In this document: in pieces, positions 14,407-21,360 of the stretch | How the letters are laid out: the number at the start of each line of letters is the position of its first letter | How positions within the stretch are numbered: position 1 is the first letter of the stretch | Origin: a virus | Length of the DNA: 21,990 bases | IMG/VR virus record: IMGVR_UViG_3300021964_000623 | Location: 1 to 21,990 of that record | Reading direction: 5' to 3' (one strand) | Notes under the pieces: model-generated | The model's input: only the letters and a program-made list of their open reading frames with translations | Told to the model about the DNA's origin: nothing | Database searches by the model: none | Program-made: the position numbers and the translations under genes

Positions 14407-14607
14407 TCAGATCACACCAAACACTACTTCGCCATTGTCCTTCTCGAAGCCTGTGTTGACCACATATGAGAACCCGGCACCACGAACAGCATCCGTCAAG
14501 AACTGAGCCAACTCGTAGAGATCTTCGACTTCTTGGCGAGAGTGAGTGACGTAACCATCAACACCATCTACTTCTTTCTCAAATGAGAATGTGATCTGAA
14601 TATCCAT
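14407..14607 (-). CDS. Hypothetical small protein in the replication operon
   Basis: A 66-aa protein whose ATG overlaps the stop of the ssDNA-binding gene (TAATG). The sequence has alternating strands at the N-terminus (MDIQITFSFEKEVDGVDGYV), a helix EVEDLYELAQFLTDAVRGAG, and a final strand pair FSYVVNTGFEKDNGEVVFGV. That is a compact beta-alpha-beta domain with net negative charge. No family is recognised. Its position between ssDNA-binding protein and exonuclease suggests a replication accessory factor, but nothing in it shows an activity. Confidence 0.65.
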   Translation of the reverse strand: MDIQITFSFEKEVDGVDGYVTHSRQEVEDLYELAQFLTDAVRGAGFSYVVNTGFEKDNGEVVFGVI

Positions 14608-15149
14608 TACGCCACCTTAAACAGTTGATCGTCTTCACTCACCATTGGCACATACTCTACCAACTCAGTGATACCCACATTGACCAGACGGACACCAGCA
14701 CCACGGCTGTAGACCTCAAACTGGACCATAGCCTTAGAGCCATTACCGATAGCCCCGTCTTCTTCAAAGTCCCACAGACGCTTCTCAGGCAGGTTACGAA
14801 GATCCACCACGCCGGGTGCGCCACCGTAATTAACCTCGACCGACTTACCCTTGTTGTCGAAGGTCTTGATTACGTCAGGCAAGGGACGCTTTAGCTTAAG
14901 ATACTTACCGATACCATATTCAGCATTGCCGTTGATAATGCGAGGATGCCCATTGGACAACTCTTGCAACCCGTCGGCAAGAAGTTTGTCAATTTGTTCT
15001 TGATCTGTGAAGTAAGCATTGACGATATACTGACCACCTTTGTCATGGACAGCTTTTGCTGCAATACCCCCATCCGCGTCACCCATGTCAGCGTTCTCTG
15101 GGAATACCTTGGCGTATTCCAAAACCATTTCCATAGTGTATTTAGCCAT
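14607..15149 (-). CDS. Probable single-stranded DNA-binding protein (DUF2815 / gp2.5-like)
   Basis: A 180-aa protein with AAAGGA nine bases before its ATG, the first gene after a promoter-like element. Beta-rich segments include QYIVNAYFTDQEQIDKLLAD, KYLKLKRPLPDV, VEVNYGGAPGVVDL, a loop LWDFEEDGAIGNGSKAMVQF, and AGVRLVNVGITELVEYVPM. The GNGS-x-x-x-V-x-F and G-V-R-L-x-x-V-G pattern resembles the OB-fold phage SSB group containing DUF2815. The C-terminus has an acidic stretch (VSEDDQLFKVA) but not a typical acidic tail. It is in the place gp2.5 would take next to the polymerase, exonuclease and endonuclease I. The family assignment is by eye only. Confidence 0.65.
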   Translation of the reverse strand: MAKYTMEMVLEYAKVFPENADMGDADGGIAAKAVHDKGGQYIVNAYFTDQEQIDKLLADGLQELSNGHPRIINGNAEYGIGKYLKLKRPLPDVIKTFDNKGKSVEVNYGGAPGVVDLRNLPEKRLWDFEEDGAIGNGSKAMVQFEVYSRGAGVRLVNVGITELVEYVPMVSEDDQLFKVA

Positions 15150-15181
15150 GTGTTAGTCCTTTCATGTAGACTGTATTATAG

Positions 15182-15209
15182 TATAGGCACTTTTTTCCGC
15201 AGTTCACAA
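15182..15209 (-). promoter_or_regulatory. Promoter-like element copy 1, before the ssDNA-binding gene
   Basis: On the - strand this 28-bp element reads TTGTG, then eight variable bases including the spacer start, then AAAAAAGTGCCTATA. It matches copy 2 (19161-19188) at 22 of 28 positions with no gap. TTGTGA and TATACT are separated by 18 bases, so a sigma70-type -35/-10 reading is possible. It sits 33 bases from the gene start in the 88-base gap after the polymerase gene. The gap also holds CTTAAG, shared with the copy 2 leader. Confidence 0.7.
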
Positions 15210-15237
15210 GCAAACGACAGAAAAAATATCTTAAGTC

Positions 15238-17082
15238 TTAGTGAATGTCAGCGTAGGTGTTGCCGAACTGCACATCACACCCCAGAGGGACATTCAGTTG
15301 CAGCTTGTCGTTTACCTTACTGACAGCCTGTTTCATTACGTCTTGTGTCTTCTGCTCTTCCCCCAGAGGGACGACAGCAATGATTTCGTCGTGGAACTGC
15401 CCGATAGTCTTGACGCCATTGTTACGACAAATAGCCACCCAGCTATCGAAGCAGTAAACACCTGTGCCTTGGTTCAAGGTAGAGAAACGATCCTTGTCAG
15501 ACCGAAGGCTATACCAGAACTTAGAGACAGGGTTCTGAACCCACATGCCATTGTGAAGCTCTCTTACACGAAGTCCCTTAGCAATTTTATCGACAGACCA
15601 GTTGCGCTTCCAGAAGGCATCAAGGAGGGCTTTGGCTTCCCGCTCCGACTTACCCGTTTCCCTTGCGAGTTTAGCTGCCCCCACCCCGTAGGTTGCGCTG
15701 TAATTGACCACCTTATATGCTTTCCGCAGATGTTTGATATCTGGACGCGAACCATTGTTGTAGGCATCAATTTCCTCCTGTGTGATATCCCCTGCGAAGA
15801 GTGCAAGGTCAAGGTGTGGGTCGAACCCTTCACGAGACATCTCTTCCACATAGTCAGGGTCGAGAGGCTTCATGTAGTGTCGCTTAGTAGTATCCTCTAG
15901 AGAGGTCATATCTGAGCCACAGAGGGTGTATCCTTCAGGGCAGGTAAGCACACCCCTAATGACATCACCATAGGGCTTATCGACCCCCGGAAGGTTCACC
16001 AGAGGCTTCATGTGCTTGAACCTGAGCGTGTTGGTCAGACCAGCAATCTCAGCCTTAAGCCACCCGTCACGATGGCTCTCAAGGAAACCCTTTAGGATGC
16101 TTGCCCTGTGAGATAGGACAGTAAGACCATCAAGCAGCCCAACAGCAGGATCAGCATCAACCAAATCAAGAACACTTTCACATAGTTCTCCATCTTTACG
16201 GACCTGCTCAAGCATACGCTCTTGCCCAGTCTTGTTGTCTCGCACAAACTTCCAAGTCTTAGGTTTCCACCCTAGACCAAACAACCACTGCTTGACCTGA
16301 TCGGTAGAGTTAGGGTTGGCTCGTTCCTCACCTGACACAACAGTAAGAGACTGGACAGTATCGGGCATCTTCTGTTCTTTGCAGAGTGCTACCCAATTCT
16401 CTCCGTGGGATGACAAACTGCCATCTTTCTTGTGCATGTTCTTAGGTCTATTCTTGACCTGTGTCAGCACACGCTTAGGCATAGCATCAGCCAGTTGCTC
16501 TTCCTTCTCAACCTTGAGGTGCATAATTTCGTCGTAGGCTGCTTGAGCTTTCTCTACGTCTAATTTCCACCCAAGGGTCTCTTGCTCACGAGCGCAGTCC
16601 AGCTTGAACGACAGGTAGTCAATCAGTCGGTCTTTCTCTGCTGGGTCTTGGTAGAGCTTGTTGAGCTTCAGGTCCAGATCACGCCACAGTCGCCAGTTGA
16701 TCTTAACGTCCTCTTGGCAGCGGTGAGCGTAGTCTTCGTAGGTCAGGCTGTTCCAGTCCTTGATGACAGGCTTAGGCACTCCATAGTCCTCTCCGTAGCC
16801 CTCAAGACCATGCTTGATACGATGGTGGTTGAGATACCAAGACAGGGCCAGAGTATCTACCAGCCGTGCCTTAACCTTGATTCCCAAGATCTTTTCTACT
16901 GCCGGGATATCAAAGCGGATGATGTTGTGTCCTATGAGATAATGATGGGTATCAAAGAACTCACGCATCTCGTCGTAGTCGCCAGTAGAGACAATATCCT
17001 TCCCATCGTAGCTATACGACAGAACGTGGATCTTGGTCATCTCATCTAGTAGACCGTCAGTTTCAATATCGAATACTGTCAT
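15238..17082 (-). CDS. Family A DNA polymerase with 3'-5' exonuclease (T7 gp5-like)
   Basis: A 614-aa replicative polymerase. The exonuclease domain comes first: FDIETDG (Asp5, Glu7), HNIIRFDIP (Asp58), and RCQEDVKIN (Asp125). The polymerase domain follows: motif A LCGSDMTSLEDTTKRHYM (Asp391, Glu396), motif B LRKAYKVVNYSATYG (Arg453, Lys457, Tyr461, Tyr465), and motif C GQFHDEIIAVVP (His564, Asp565, Glu566). The usual Arg at the end of motif A (D-x-S-x-x-E-x-R) is replaced by Thr. Tyr461 aligns with E. coli Phe762 and T7 Tyr526. It is shorter than T7 gp5 (704 aa), so part of the T7 thumb insertion is probably missing. The ATG overlaps the endonuclease VII-like stop (ATGA). Confidence 0.93.
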   Translation of the reverse strand: MTVFDIETDGLLDEMTKIHVLSYSYDGKDIVSTGDYDEMREFFDTHHYLIGHNIIRFDIPAVEKILGIKVKARLVDTLALSWYLNHHRIKHGLEGYGEDYGVPKPVIKDWNSLTYEDYAHRCQEDVKINWRLWRDLDLKLNKLYQDPAEKDRLIDYLSFKLDCAREQETLGWKLDVEKAQAAYDEIMHLKVEKEEQLADAMPKRVLTQVKNRPKNMHKKDGSLSSHGENWVALCKEQKMPDTVQSLTVVSGEERANPNSTDQVKQWLFGLGWKPKTWKFVRDNKTGQERMLEQVRKDGELCESVLDLVDADPAVGLLDGLTVLSHRASILKGFLESHRDGWLKAEIAGLTNTLRFKHMKPLVNLPGVDKPYGDVIRGVLTCPEGYTLCGSDMTSLEDTTKRHYMKPLDPDYVEEMSREGFDPHLDLALFAGDITQEEIDAYNNGSRPDIKHLRKAYKVVNYSATYGVGAAKLARETGKSEREAKALLDAFWKRNWSVDKIAKGLRVRELHNGMWVQNPVSKFWYSLRSDKDRFSTLNQGTGVYCFDSWVAICRNNGVKTIGQFHDEIIAVVPLGEEQKTQDVMKQAVSKVNDKLQLNVPLGCDVQFGNTYADIH

Positions 17083-17495
17083 CCATTTCCCCTTAAATAA
17101 TTCACAGCCCTTTCCAACTTGTCAATATCGTCAGAAAAGCAACCTATACCACGGTTACATTTATGGCACAACCAACCCCTAAATTTCCCCGTTTTATGGT
17201 CGTGGTCAAGACACCAAGCGCCGTTCTTATTGTTACCAGAACCTTTAGCCTCTTCTTCAGTCGCTAGACAAATTGGACAAACGTAATCCTTAAGAGGGTG
17301 CGGAGTAGAATTACGAAGGTTTTGCCTCTCCAATGTTAGCTCGTTATTGCATTTTTTACATTCTGGTCGAAGATAATTTCCCCCACTTGTCCAACTAAAA
17401 CTGGAAAGTGGTAACTCTCTACTACACTTACTGCACACCTTACTGTCACCCTCTTGTATCTGATACTCAAGCGAAGTGAAAAGCTCAAACTGCAC
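17079..17495 (-). CDS. Endonuclease VII-like HNH nuclease
   Basis: A 138-aa protein from a GTG at 17495, overlapping the primase-helicase stop (TAGTG) and preceded by GGAGG. It has an N-terminal zinc-finger-like half, CSKC...CKKC (Cys21, 24, 46, 49), with RELPLSSFSW between. The C-terminal half is the endonuclease VII domain: VCPIC (Cys73, 76), WCLDHDHKTGKFRGWLC (DHDH 98-101), HKCNRGIG (Cys110, 113, Asn114). The His and Asn match the T4 enzyme's catalytic residues. The family resolves branched DNA, but members with an extra N-terminal CxxC pair also look like free-standing HNH homing nucleases. Parts are AT-richer than the flanking genes (35% GC at 17341-17400). Confidence 0.88.
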   Translation of the reverse strand: MQFELFTSLEYQIQEGDSKVCSKCSRELPLSSFSWTSGGNYLRPECKKCNNELTLERQNLRNSTPHPLKDYVCPICLATEEEAKGSGNNKNGAWCLDHDHKTGKFRGWLCHKCNRGIGCFSDDIDKLERAVNYLRGNG

Positions 17496-19069
17496 TAGAA
17501 CACCTCCCTCAGTGTAAACGTATCAGAGTTAAAGCGCATCTTACCAGCAGGGCCTTCCTCTGAACAGGGACGGTTCTTTTCCACTCTTAGGTATGTCGTG
17601 TTACGCTCTTCGTAGTCGGTAGCTTCTTTATCACGATCCAGATTGATGATGACACTAGCACGTTGACCAATCATCTTACAATACTTAGGGTCGCCATTCT
17701 CATTAGTGTGGGCAATAGTTACAATGCCTACATTCAATTCAGCAGCCAGCTTAGACAAGCGGATAGACAGGTCAGCCAACATGCTTTCCTTACTCTCCTC
17801 AGATGTCCCAGCCACTACGTCTTGGATAGGCTCGAAGAAGACAAACTTACAGCCACACGCCTGAGAGAAGAACCTAATCTGGTCGATAAGATCGTCAGCA
17901 CCTTGCCCATCACCCAAGTAGAACTGATACAGAAGTTCATCCTTAGTCAGTTCCTTGATAGCGTTAATAACAGTATCCTCTGCATTCTTGTCATCAATCA
18001 GGTCACGACGGGTTAGGTTGTCACTTACATGATACGACACAAGACCAAGTAGACTGCGTAGTTTAGTTTCTTCTAGGTGCCACGTGGCAATAGGAACACC
18101 TTTCTGGATCATATTGTATTCCAAGAAACGCATGACCTCAGTCTTACCAATACCTGTAGGTGCCTTAATGACTGTGAAGTGACCTTGCATCAGACCCATG
18201 ATCTTATCGTCTAGGGCTTGTATCCCTGTTGGGACATACTGATGCTCAGGCGTATCACGATACAACGACAGGAACTGATCAGTAGTATTCAGGACGTTCT
18301 CAGGGACATACTTCTGTGCGCCCCACCAAGCCGACATAAACTCCTTAGCCTTGCCAGCCTGTAGGAAGTCGTTAGCATCCTTGTAGTCCCCATGATCTAC
18401 ACGGTAGACCTTGTTGGGGAACATCTTAGCCATACGACTAGCTACAGCGTCACCAGCTTCATCCTTATCGACAGACAAGATAATCTGGTCAAAGCTATTG
18501 AGCCAATCTGAGCATTTCTCCCACAGCTTCTTAGATGGTGTAGCTGAAGGTAACGACACAACAGGGTTTATGTAACGATGGTCCATCATCTGGTAGATTG
18601 TTAAAGCATCCAACTCACCCTCAGTGACAGTCACCTTCTTGGCACTACCAGCAGGGAACAGGTTCATACCGAATAGCTCATCACCCTTGAAGCCATTCTT
18701 AGCATAGAAGCCTTTGTCCTCTAGGGTCCGAACCTTAATTCCCCCGCTAGGGTAGACATACTCCTGACGATCTTGGTAGGTCTTGACGTTGAAATTTTCC
18801 ATCGTCAGGGGTGCAATCCCCCGCATACTAACCCAATTTCCACTGTCGGGGGACTCAGGTTTGATAGCCTTTGGTGTGAATGTCATAACTGTATCTGACC
18901 CCCTCTTGGTTGGGTATTTGTCTTCTGCCCAAGGATAAAGCTCTCCCCTGTCCTTTGGGTAGTTTCCCTTGCACACATGGCAATATCCATTCTTGTCATC
19001 GACCCAATACTTGAAGGCATCACTTGAGCTACACGACACATATGGACATGGTTGATGGTTAAGCTCCAT
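17495..19069 (-). CDS. Bifunctional primase-helicase (T7 gp4-like)
   Basis: A 524-aa replication protein. The N-terminal zinc-binding primase finger has Cys8, Cys13, Cys30 and Cys33 (CPYVSC, YCHVC). A TOPRIM domain follows with VTEGELDALTIYQ (Glu150) and ILSVDKDEAGD (Asp201, Asp203). A DnaB-like SF4 helicase follows with Walker A KAPTGIGKTE (about 302-311), ATWHLEE, FVFFEPIQDVV as Walker B region, GIVTIAHTNENGDPKY, and VEKNRPC near the end. It unwinds the fork and makes primers for the T7-like polymerase. AGGAG lies five bases before the ATG. It is the first gene of the operon after the copy 2 promoter-like element and a 92-base leader. Confidence 0.93.
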   Translation of the reverse strand: MELNHQPCPYVSCSSSDAFKYWVDDKNGYCHVCKGNYPKDRGELYPWAEDKYPTKRGSDTVMTFTPKAIKPESPDSGNWVSMRGIAPLTMENFNVKTYQDRQEYVYPSGGIKVRTLEDKGFYAKNGFKGDELFGMNLFPAGSAKKVTVTEGELDALTIYQMMDHRYINPVVSLPSATPSKKLWEKCSDWLNSFDQIILSVDKDEAGDAVASRMAKMFPNKVYRVDHGDYKDANDFLQAGKAKEFMSAWWGAQKYVPENVLNTTDQFLSLYRDTPEHQYVPTGIQALDDKIMGLMQGHFTVIKAPTGIGKTEVMRFLEYNMIQKGVPIATWHLEETKLRSLLGLVSYHVSDNLTRRDLIDDKNAEDTVINAIKELTKDELLYQFYLGDGQGADDLIDQIRFFSQACGCKFVFFEPIQDVVAGTSEESKESMLADLSIRLSKLAAELNVGIVTIAHTNENGDPKYCKMIGQRASVIINLDRDKEATDYEERNTTYLRVEKNRPCSEEGPAGKMRFNSDTFTLREVF

Positions 19070-19081
19070 GCTTTCTCCTAT

Positions 19082-19143
19082 CTTAAGTATTATCTATAGT
19101 ATAATTATTATACTCAAGATGAATACTTAGGTTCATACTTAAG
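19082..19143 (-). promoter_or_regulatory. Operator-like repeats in the primase-helicase leader
   Basis: The leader between promoter-like copy 2 and the primase gene is AT-rich and repetitive. On the + strand, ATACTCAAG (19110-19118), ATACTTAG (19123-19130) and ATACTTAAG (19135-19143) are near copies 12-13 bp apart. The exact reverse complement CTTAAGTAT lies at 19082-19090. Between them AGTATAAT (19098-19105) and ATTATACT (19107-19114) form a perfect 8-1-8 palindrome that also contains TATAAT. It could be a regulator binding site or additional -10 boxes. Confidence 0.5.
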
Positions 19144-19160
19144 TAAGAGGGACACTTACC

Positions 19161-19188
19161 TATAGGAACTTTTTTCGTCGTTCCACAA
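19161..19188 (-). promoter_or_regulatory. Promoter-like element copy 2, before the primase-helicase operon
   Basis: On the - strand it starts TTGTGG and ends GAAAAAAGTTCCTATA. It matches copy 1 (15182-15209) at 22 of 28 positions, the shared core being GAAAAAAGTNCCTATA. The classical -10 hexamer is poor here (TATAGG), which argues that the conserved core is recognised by something other than, or in addition to, host sigma70. It begins one base after the stop codon of the sigma-like gene. Confidence 0.7.
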
Positions 19189-19189
19189 G

Positions 19190-19774
19190 TCACAAAATGT
19201 TACAGACCCGTAACCGTAGCTTGCGTAATGCCCTCACTTCTCTCAACGACACAGCTTGTTGTGTTAGTCCATATAGGTCAGCTACTTCATCTTGTGTCGC
19301 CTCCTCAAAATACCGAAGGATGATAATCTGAGATTCGTCATCGGTCAGTGCCTCAAGGATCATTCGTGTCAGTGTCTCACCTGTATCCTTGTTGATGAGG
19401 GTCTCTTCTGCCGTGGGTAGGTAGCTTTCTACTAGGTCATCCTCATACTCACCCCAGTCACTGCTGAGGGTCGTCCTCAGAAGCTCTAAGCCTCGGTCTG
19501 AGTAGTCATCTCTGTCGCTTATGTCGTGTCCCCTAGCAACAGCCCTAGCTGCGTCTGAGGCTGGCATTGAGAGGCCATGACAGTCGAAGTTGACATAGTC
19601 ATACATCCGCTTCCTTGCAGCCCTGTAGACGTTAGCTGGGTGAGTATCAGGAGTATCATGCAGCAGCTCAAGGGACTTAAGAACACCCTCACTGACCAGA
19701 TCTTCGTAGTGTTGGGGCCGACCCATCTTGCGGGCCAAACGTTCACACATTGTTACAACTGTTTCAGTGTTCAC
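19190..19774 (-). CDS. Sigma-70-like RNA polymerase factor
   Basis: A 194-aa protein from a GTG at 19774 with GGGGG about six to seven bases before it. The ATG at 19750 has no binding site. The N-terminal part resembles a reduced sigma region 2: YEDLVSEGVLKSLELL, then NVYRAARKRMYDYVNFDCHG and LSMPAS. After an acidic linker, the C-terminal part is a region 4-like domain: LTDDESQIIILRYFEEATQ, then DEVADLYGLTQQAVSLREVR and ALRKLRLRV, a helix-turn-helix at about 161-183. It could direct host RNA polymerase to phage promoters. It lies directly upstream of promoter-like copy 2. An alternative is a sigma-related DNA-binding regulator that no longer supports initiation. Confidence 0.75.
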   Translation of the reverse strand: MNTETVVTMCERLARKMGRPQHYEDLVSEGVLKSLELLHDTPDTHPANVYRAARKRMYDYVNFDCHGLSMPASDAARAVARGHDISDRDDYSDRGLELLRTTLSSDWGEYEDDLVESYLPTAEETLINKDTGETLTRMILEALTDDESQIIILRYFEEATQDEVADLYGLTQQAVSLREVRALRKLRLRVCNIL

Positions 19775-20000
19775 TGTTACCCCCAGTATAATAAGGATCT
19801 TTCTTGAGTTTCTCTAGTGCTTCCTTAGACGTAATCTCCGCTAGAACCATCGCATGAGTAGCCAACAATTCAATCATAGTCTCTGCCTCTTCAAGACCAT
19901 CCTCAAGATTGTTAATCTTACGGCTCATAAGAACATGCGAAGCAATTAGAAAGAGTGTCCCAAAAAGACAGCCGACCACCAACAAATCAAGAACAGTCAT
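19764..20000 (-). CDS. Small membrane protein with cytoplasmic/periplasmic helix
   Basis: A 78-aa protein from the ATG at 20000, overlapping the thyX stop (ATGA). Upstream in-frame codons fall inside thyX. One hydrophobic segment lies near the N-terminus (about residues 4-22, LDLLVVGCLFGTLFLIASH). It is followed by SRKINNLEDGLEEAETMIEL, an acidic coiled-coil-like helix, and a tail KLKKDPYYTGGNSEH. The layout resembles small phage proteins of unknown role with one anchor and a helix. It overlaps the sigma-like gene start by 11 bases, so the two are translationally linked. Confidence 0.7.
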   Translation of the reverse strand: MTVLDLLVVGCLFGTLFLIASHVLMSRKINNLEDGLEEAETMIELLATHAMVLAEITSKEALEKLKKDPYYTGGNSEH

Positions 20001-20704
20001 ACTGCATCCTCCGTAGAGCCACTGAGAGGCACCAAGGAAGCCCAACTCACGGGGAAGAGGTCTCCCAGCACCTTAGACACCTGCTCGGCCACTACACGGG
20101 TCTCATATTGAGTGTCAGAGGGTAGGCGTAGATTACACATACGAGCGAAGGCATCTAGTGATCCACTCCACCACCACTCAGTCATTGTGCTTTGAGGCAA
20201 AGTCATTCGTGCCATTTCGGGTGCCACTCCTTCATCAAGCAGTTGGTTATACAGACCGAGAGATTGAGCGTTATAGTATAACATATTTGCATTGCTCTCG
20301 ACCACACCCTCAGACCCCTGCTTCTTGTCAGCACTACGTCCACGCCATGTGTCAGGCACATAGAACTCAGGTTCATCATCTACATACCGACGACTGATTT
20401 CATTCCAGCGCAGGAACTTGTGCTTGACCAGTTGACGTGCCACGAACACAGGTGCCTTCACATGGAAGCTGGCAAAGACATGGCCGAAGGGACTGATGTG
20501 ATTGTGCTTGGCAAGGTAACGGATCAGCTTCTGGTCACGTTCATCCAGCACAGCGATAAGATCACCACAGCGAGAGCCATCCTCGTAGTCATAGTTGAGC
20601 CATGCGGCAGGTTGAGATTCCTTACCGAAGGATACCCGTGCAGCATTAACGACAGTAAGATCTGAACCCATGTGGTCTTTAAGAGTAGCCTTGATGTTAC
20701 TCAT
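19997..20704 (-). CDS. thyX: Flavin-dependent thymidylate synthase
   Basis: A 235-aa enzyme methylating dUMP to dTMP using FAD, NADPH and methylenetetrahydrofolate. Motifs are HNHISPFGHVFASFHV (about 67-82), PVFVARQLVKHK, and the ThyX signature in the form KHKFLRWNEISRRY (94-107), a conservative variant of RHRxxSxNExSxRY. Later come DEPEFYVPDTWR, LLDEGVAPEMARMTLPQSTM, and TEWWWSGSLDAFARMCNLRL with the substrate-binding Arg region. Its length is within the family's range. It is in one operon with the MazG-like and nrdJ genes further downstream, all for dNTP supply. The ATG overlaps the end of the preceding small gene by eight bases. Confidence 0.95.
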   Translation of the reverse strand: MSNIKATLKDHMGSDLTVVNAARVSFGKESQPAAWLNYDYEDGSRCGDLIAVLDERDQKLIRYLAKHNHISPFGHVFASFHVKAPVFVARQLVKHKFLRWNEISRRYVDDEPEFYVPDTWRGRSADKKQGSEGVVESNANMLYYNAQSLGLYNQLLDEGVAPEMARMTLPQSTMTEWWWSGSLDAFARMCNLRLPSDTQYETRVVAEQVSKVLGDLFPVSWASLVPLSGSTEDAV

Positions 20705-20915
20705 GGTGGTCTTTCACTCCGTGTTTATCAATGTCATGCAGCATGAGCATAAGGGATTTCTTTATGTCCTCAATACTCTCGCCTGTCACGTCTACAGGGT
20801 TCTCTGTCCATGCTGGTCCATCCTGTAGCTCATAGTATTCGTGAACAGCATAATATTCTTCGCCTGAACGTAGGTTCTTGTGCTTCATCAGTTGGTAATG
20901 CCAGTGGCTGCTCAT
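20697..20915 (-). CDS. Hypothetical conserved-looking phage protein
   Basis: A 72-aa protein from the ATG at 20915, overlapping the previous stop (TGATG). The sequence has HYQLMKHKNLRSGEEYYAVH, EYYELQDGPAWTENPVDVTG and ESIEDIKKSLMLMLHDIDKH. The order is a short strand pair (Y-Y-A-V-H-E-Y-Y), a W-T-E-N-P motif, then a long helix. Small phage proteins of this pattern are widespread without a known function. It is His-rich at the C-terminus (DKHGVKDHHE). It is immediately upstream of thyX. Confidence 0.7.
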   Translation of the reverse strand: MSSHWHYQLMKHKNLRSGEEYYAVHEYYELQDGPAWTENPVDVTGESIEDIKKSLMLMLHDIDKHGVKDHHE

Positions 20916-21061
20916 CAGAGGTATCCCTTAAGGTAAATAGCAATGATACTCCAACGAATGTGACCCATCTGTTTTACCACTATTCGGTCCCCCTCGAAGG
21001 TCTCGTTGACTAGCCAGATGCCATCTCCATCGAAGTCTAGTGTGATGTTGTTAATATCCAT
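20915..21061 (-). CDS. 48-aa hypothetical protein
   Basis: A short ORF that fills the gap between two other - strand genes exactly. ATG 21061 overlaps the stop of the 99-aa gene (TGATG), and its own stop overlaps the next ATG (TGATG). The sequence begins MDINNITLDFDGDGIWLVNE and ends IIAIYLKGYL. It is beta-like at the start with a Trp-containing C-terminal helix (IRWSIIAIYLKGYL). The perfect tiling supports a real gene. Function unknown. Confidence 0.65.
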   Translation of the reverse strand: MDINNITLDFDGDGIWLVNETFEGDRIVVKQMGHIRWSIIAIYLKGYL

Positions 21062-21360
21062 CAGAACACCTGATCCATCATTTTATCCCAAGCCTTGTTC
21101 ATAAGCTGGCTTTCCTCATTATAATAGCCAACAGTGTAAAACTTCAGCACACGAATGGTAGCCTTGCCATCATGGTAGAGTTCATTCAAATCTGTGTGCT
21201 GGATGTCTGATAGGTCTTTGATATTTACCATACGTTCTACCTCAGCACAGATTGTCTCAAGGCTATCCTCTAGACCAACTACTACAAACTCAGTGAATAT
21301 GTCATCACTACCCTCAAGCAGTCGCTTCACCAGTTTTTCTTTAAGTGTTGTCAGTGCCAT
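21061..21360 (-). CDS. Hypothetical protein
   Basis: A 99-aa protein from the ATG at 21360, with AAGGA about ten bases upstream. The TTG at 21366 is too close to that site. The N-terminal helix is basic (LTTLKEKLVKRLLEGSDD). Next come a strand FTEFVVVGLED, a helix SLETICAEVERMVNIKDLSD, and a C-terminal part KATIRVLKFYTVGYYNEESQ and WDKMMDQVF. It is probably cytoplasmic with no recognised motif. The gene overlaps its upstream neighbour by 20 bases and couples to the 48-aa gene downstream. Confidence 0.65.
   Translation of the reverse strand: MALTTLKEKLVKRLLEGSDDIFTEFVVVGLEDSLETICAEVERMVNIKDLSDIQHTDLNELYHDGKATIRVLKFYTVGYYNEESQLMNKAWDKMMDQVF

Noticed and set aside
15143-15166. Seven-codon leader peptide (MKGLTHG) just before the ssDNA-binding gene
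   Set aside because: It overlaps the ribosome binding site and start of the real gene and has no attenuator-like structure. Chance occurrence is likely.
15211-15237. Terminator after the DNA polymerase gene (T6 run on the - strand)
   Set aside because: The T run is not preceded by a stable GC hairpin.
15241-15900. A 219-codon + strand frame opposite the DNA polymerase
   Set aside because: The - strand carries polymerase motifs B and C here, and the + frame has no binding site or recognisable domain.
19098-19114. Second sigma70 promoter using the TATAAT inside the palindrome
   Set aside because: No convincing -35 hexamer at 16-18 bp was found. It is reported only as part of the operator-like repeats.
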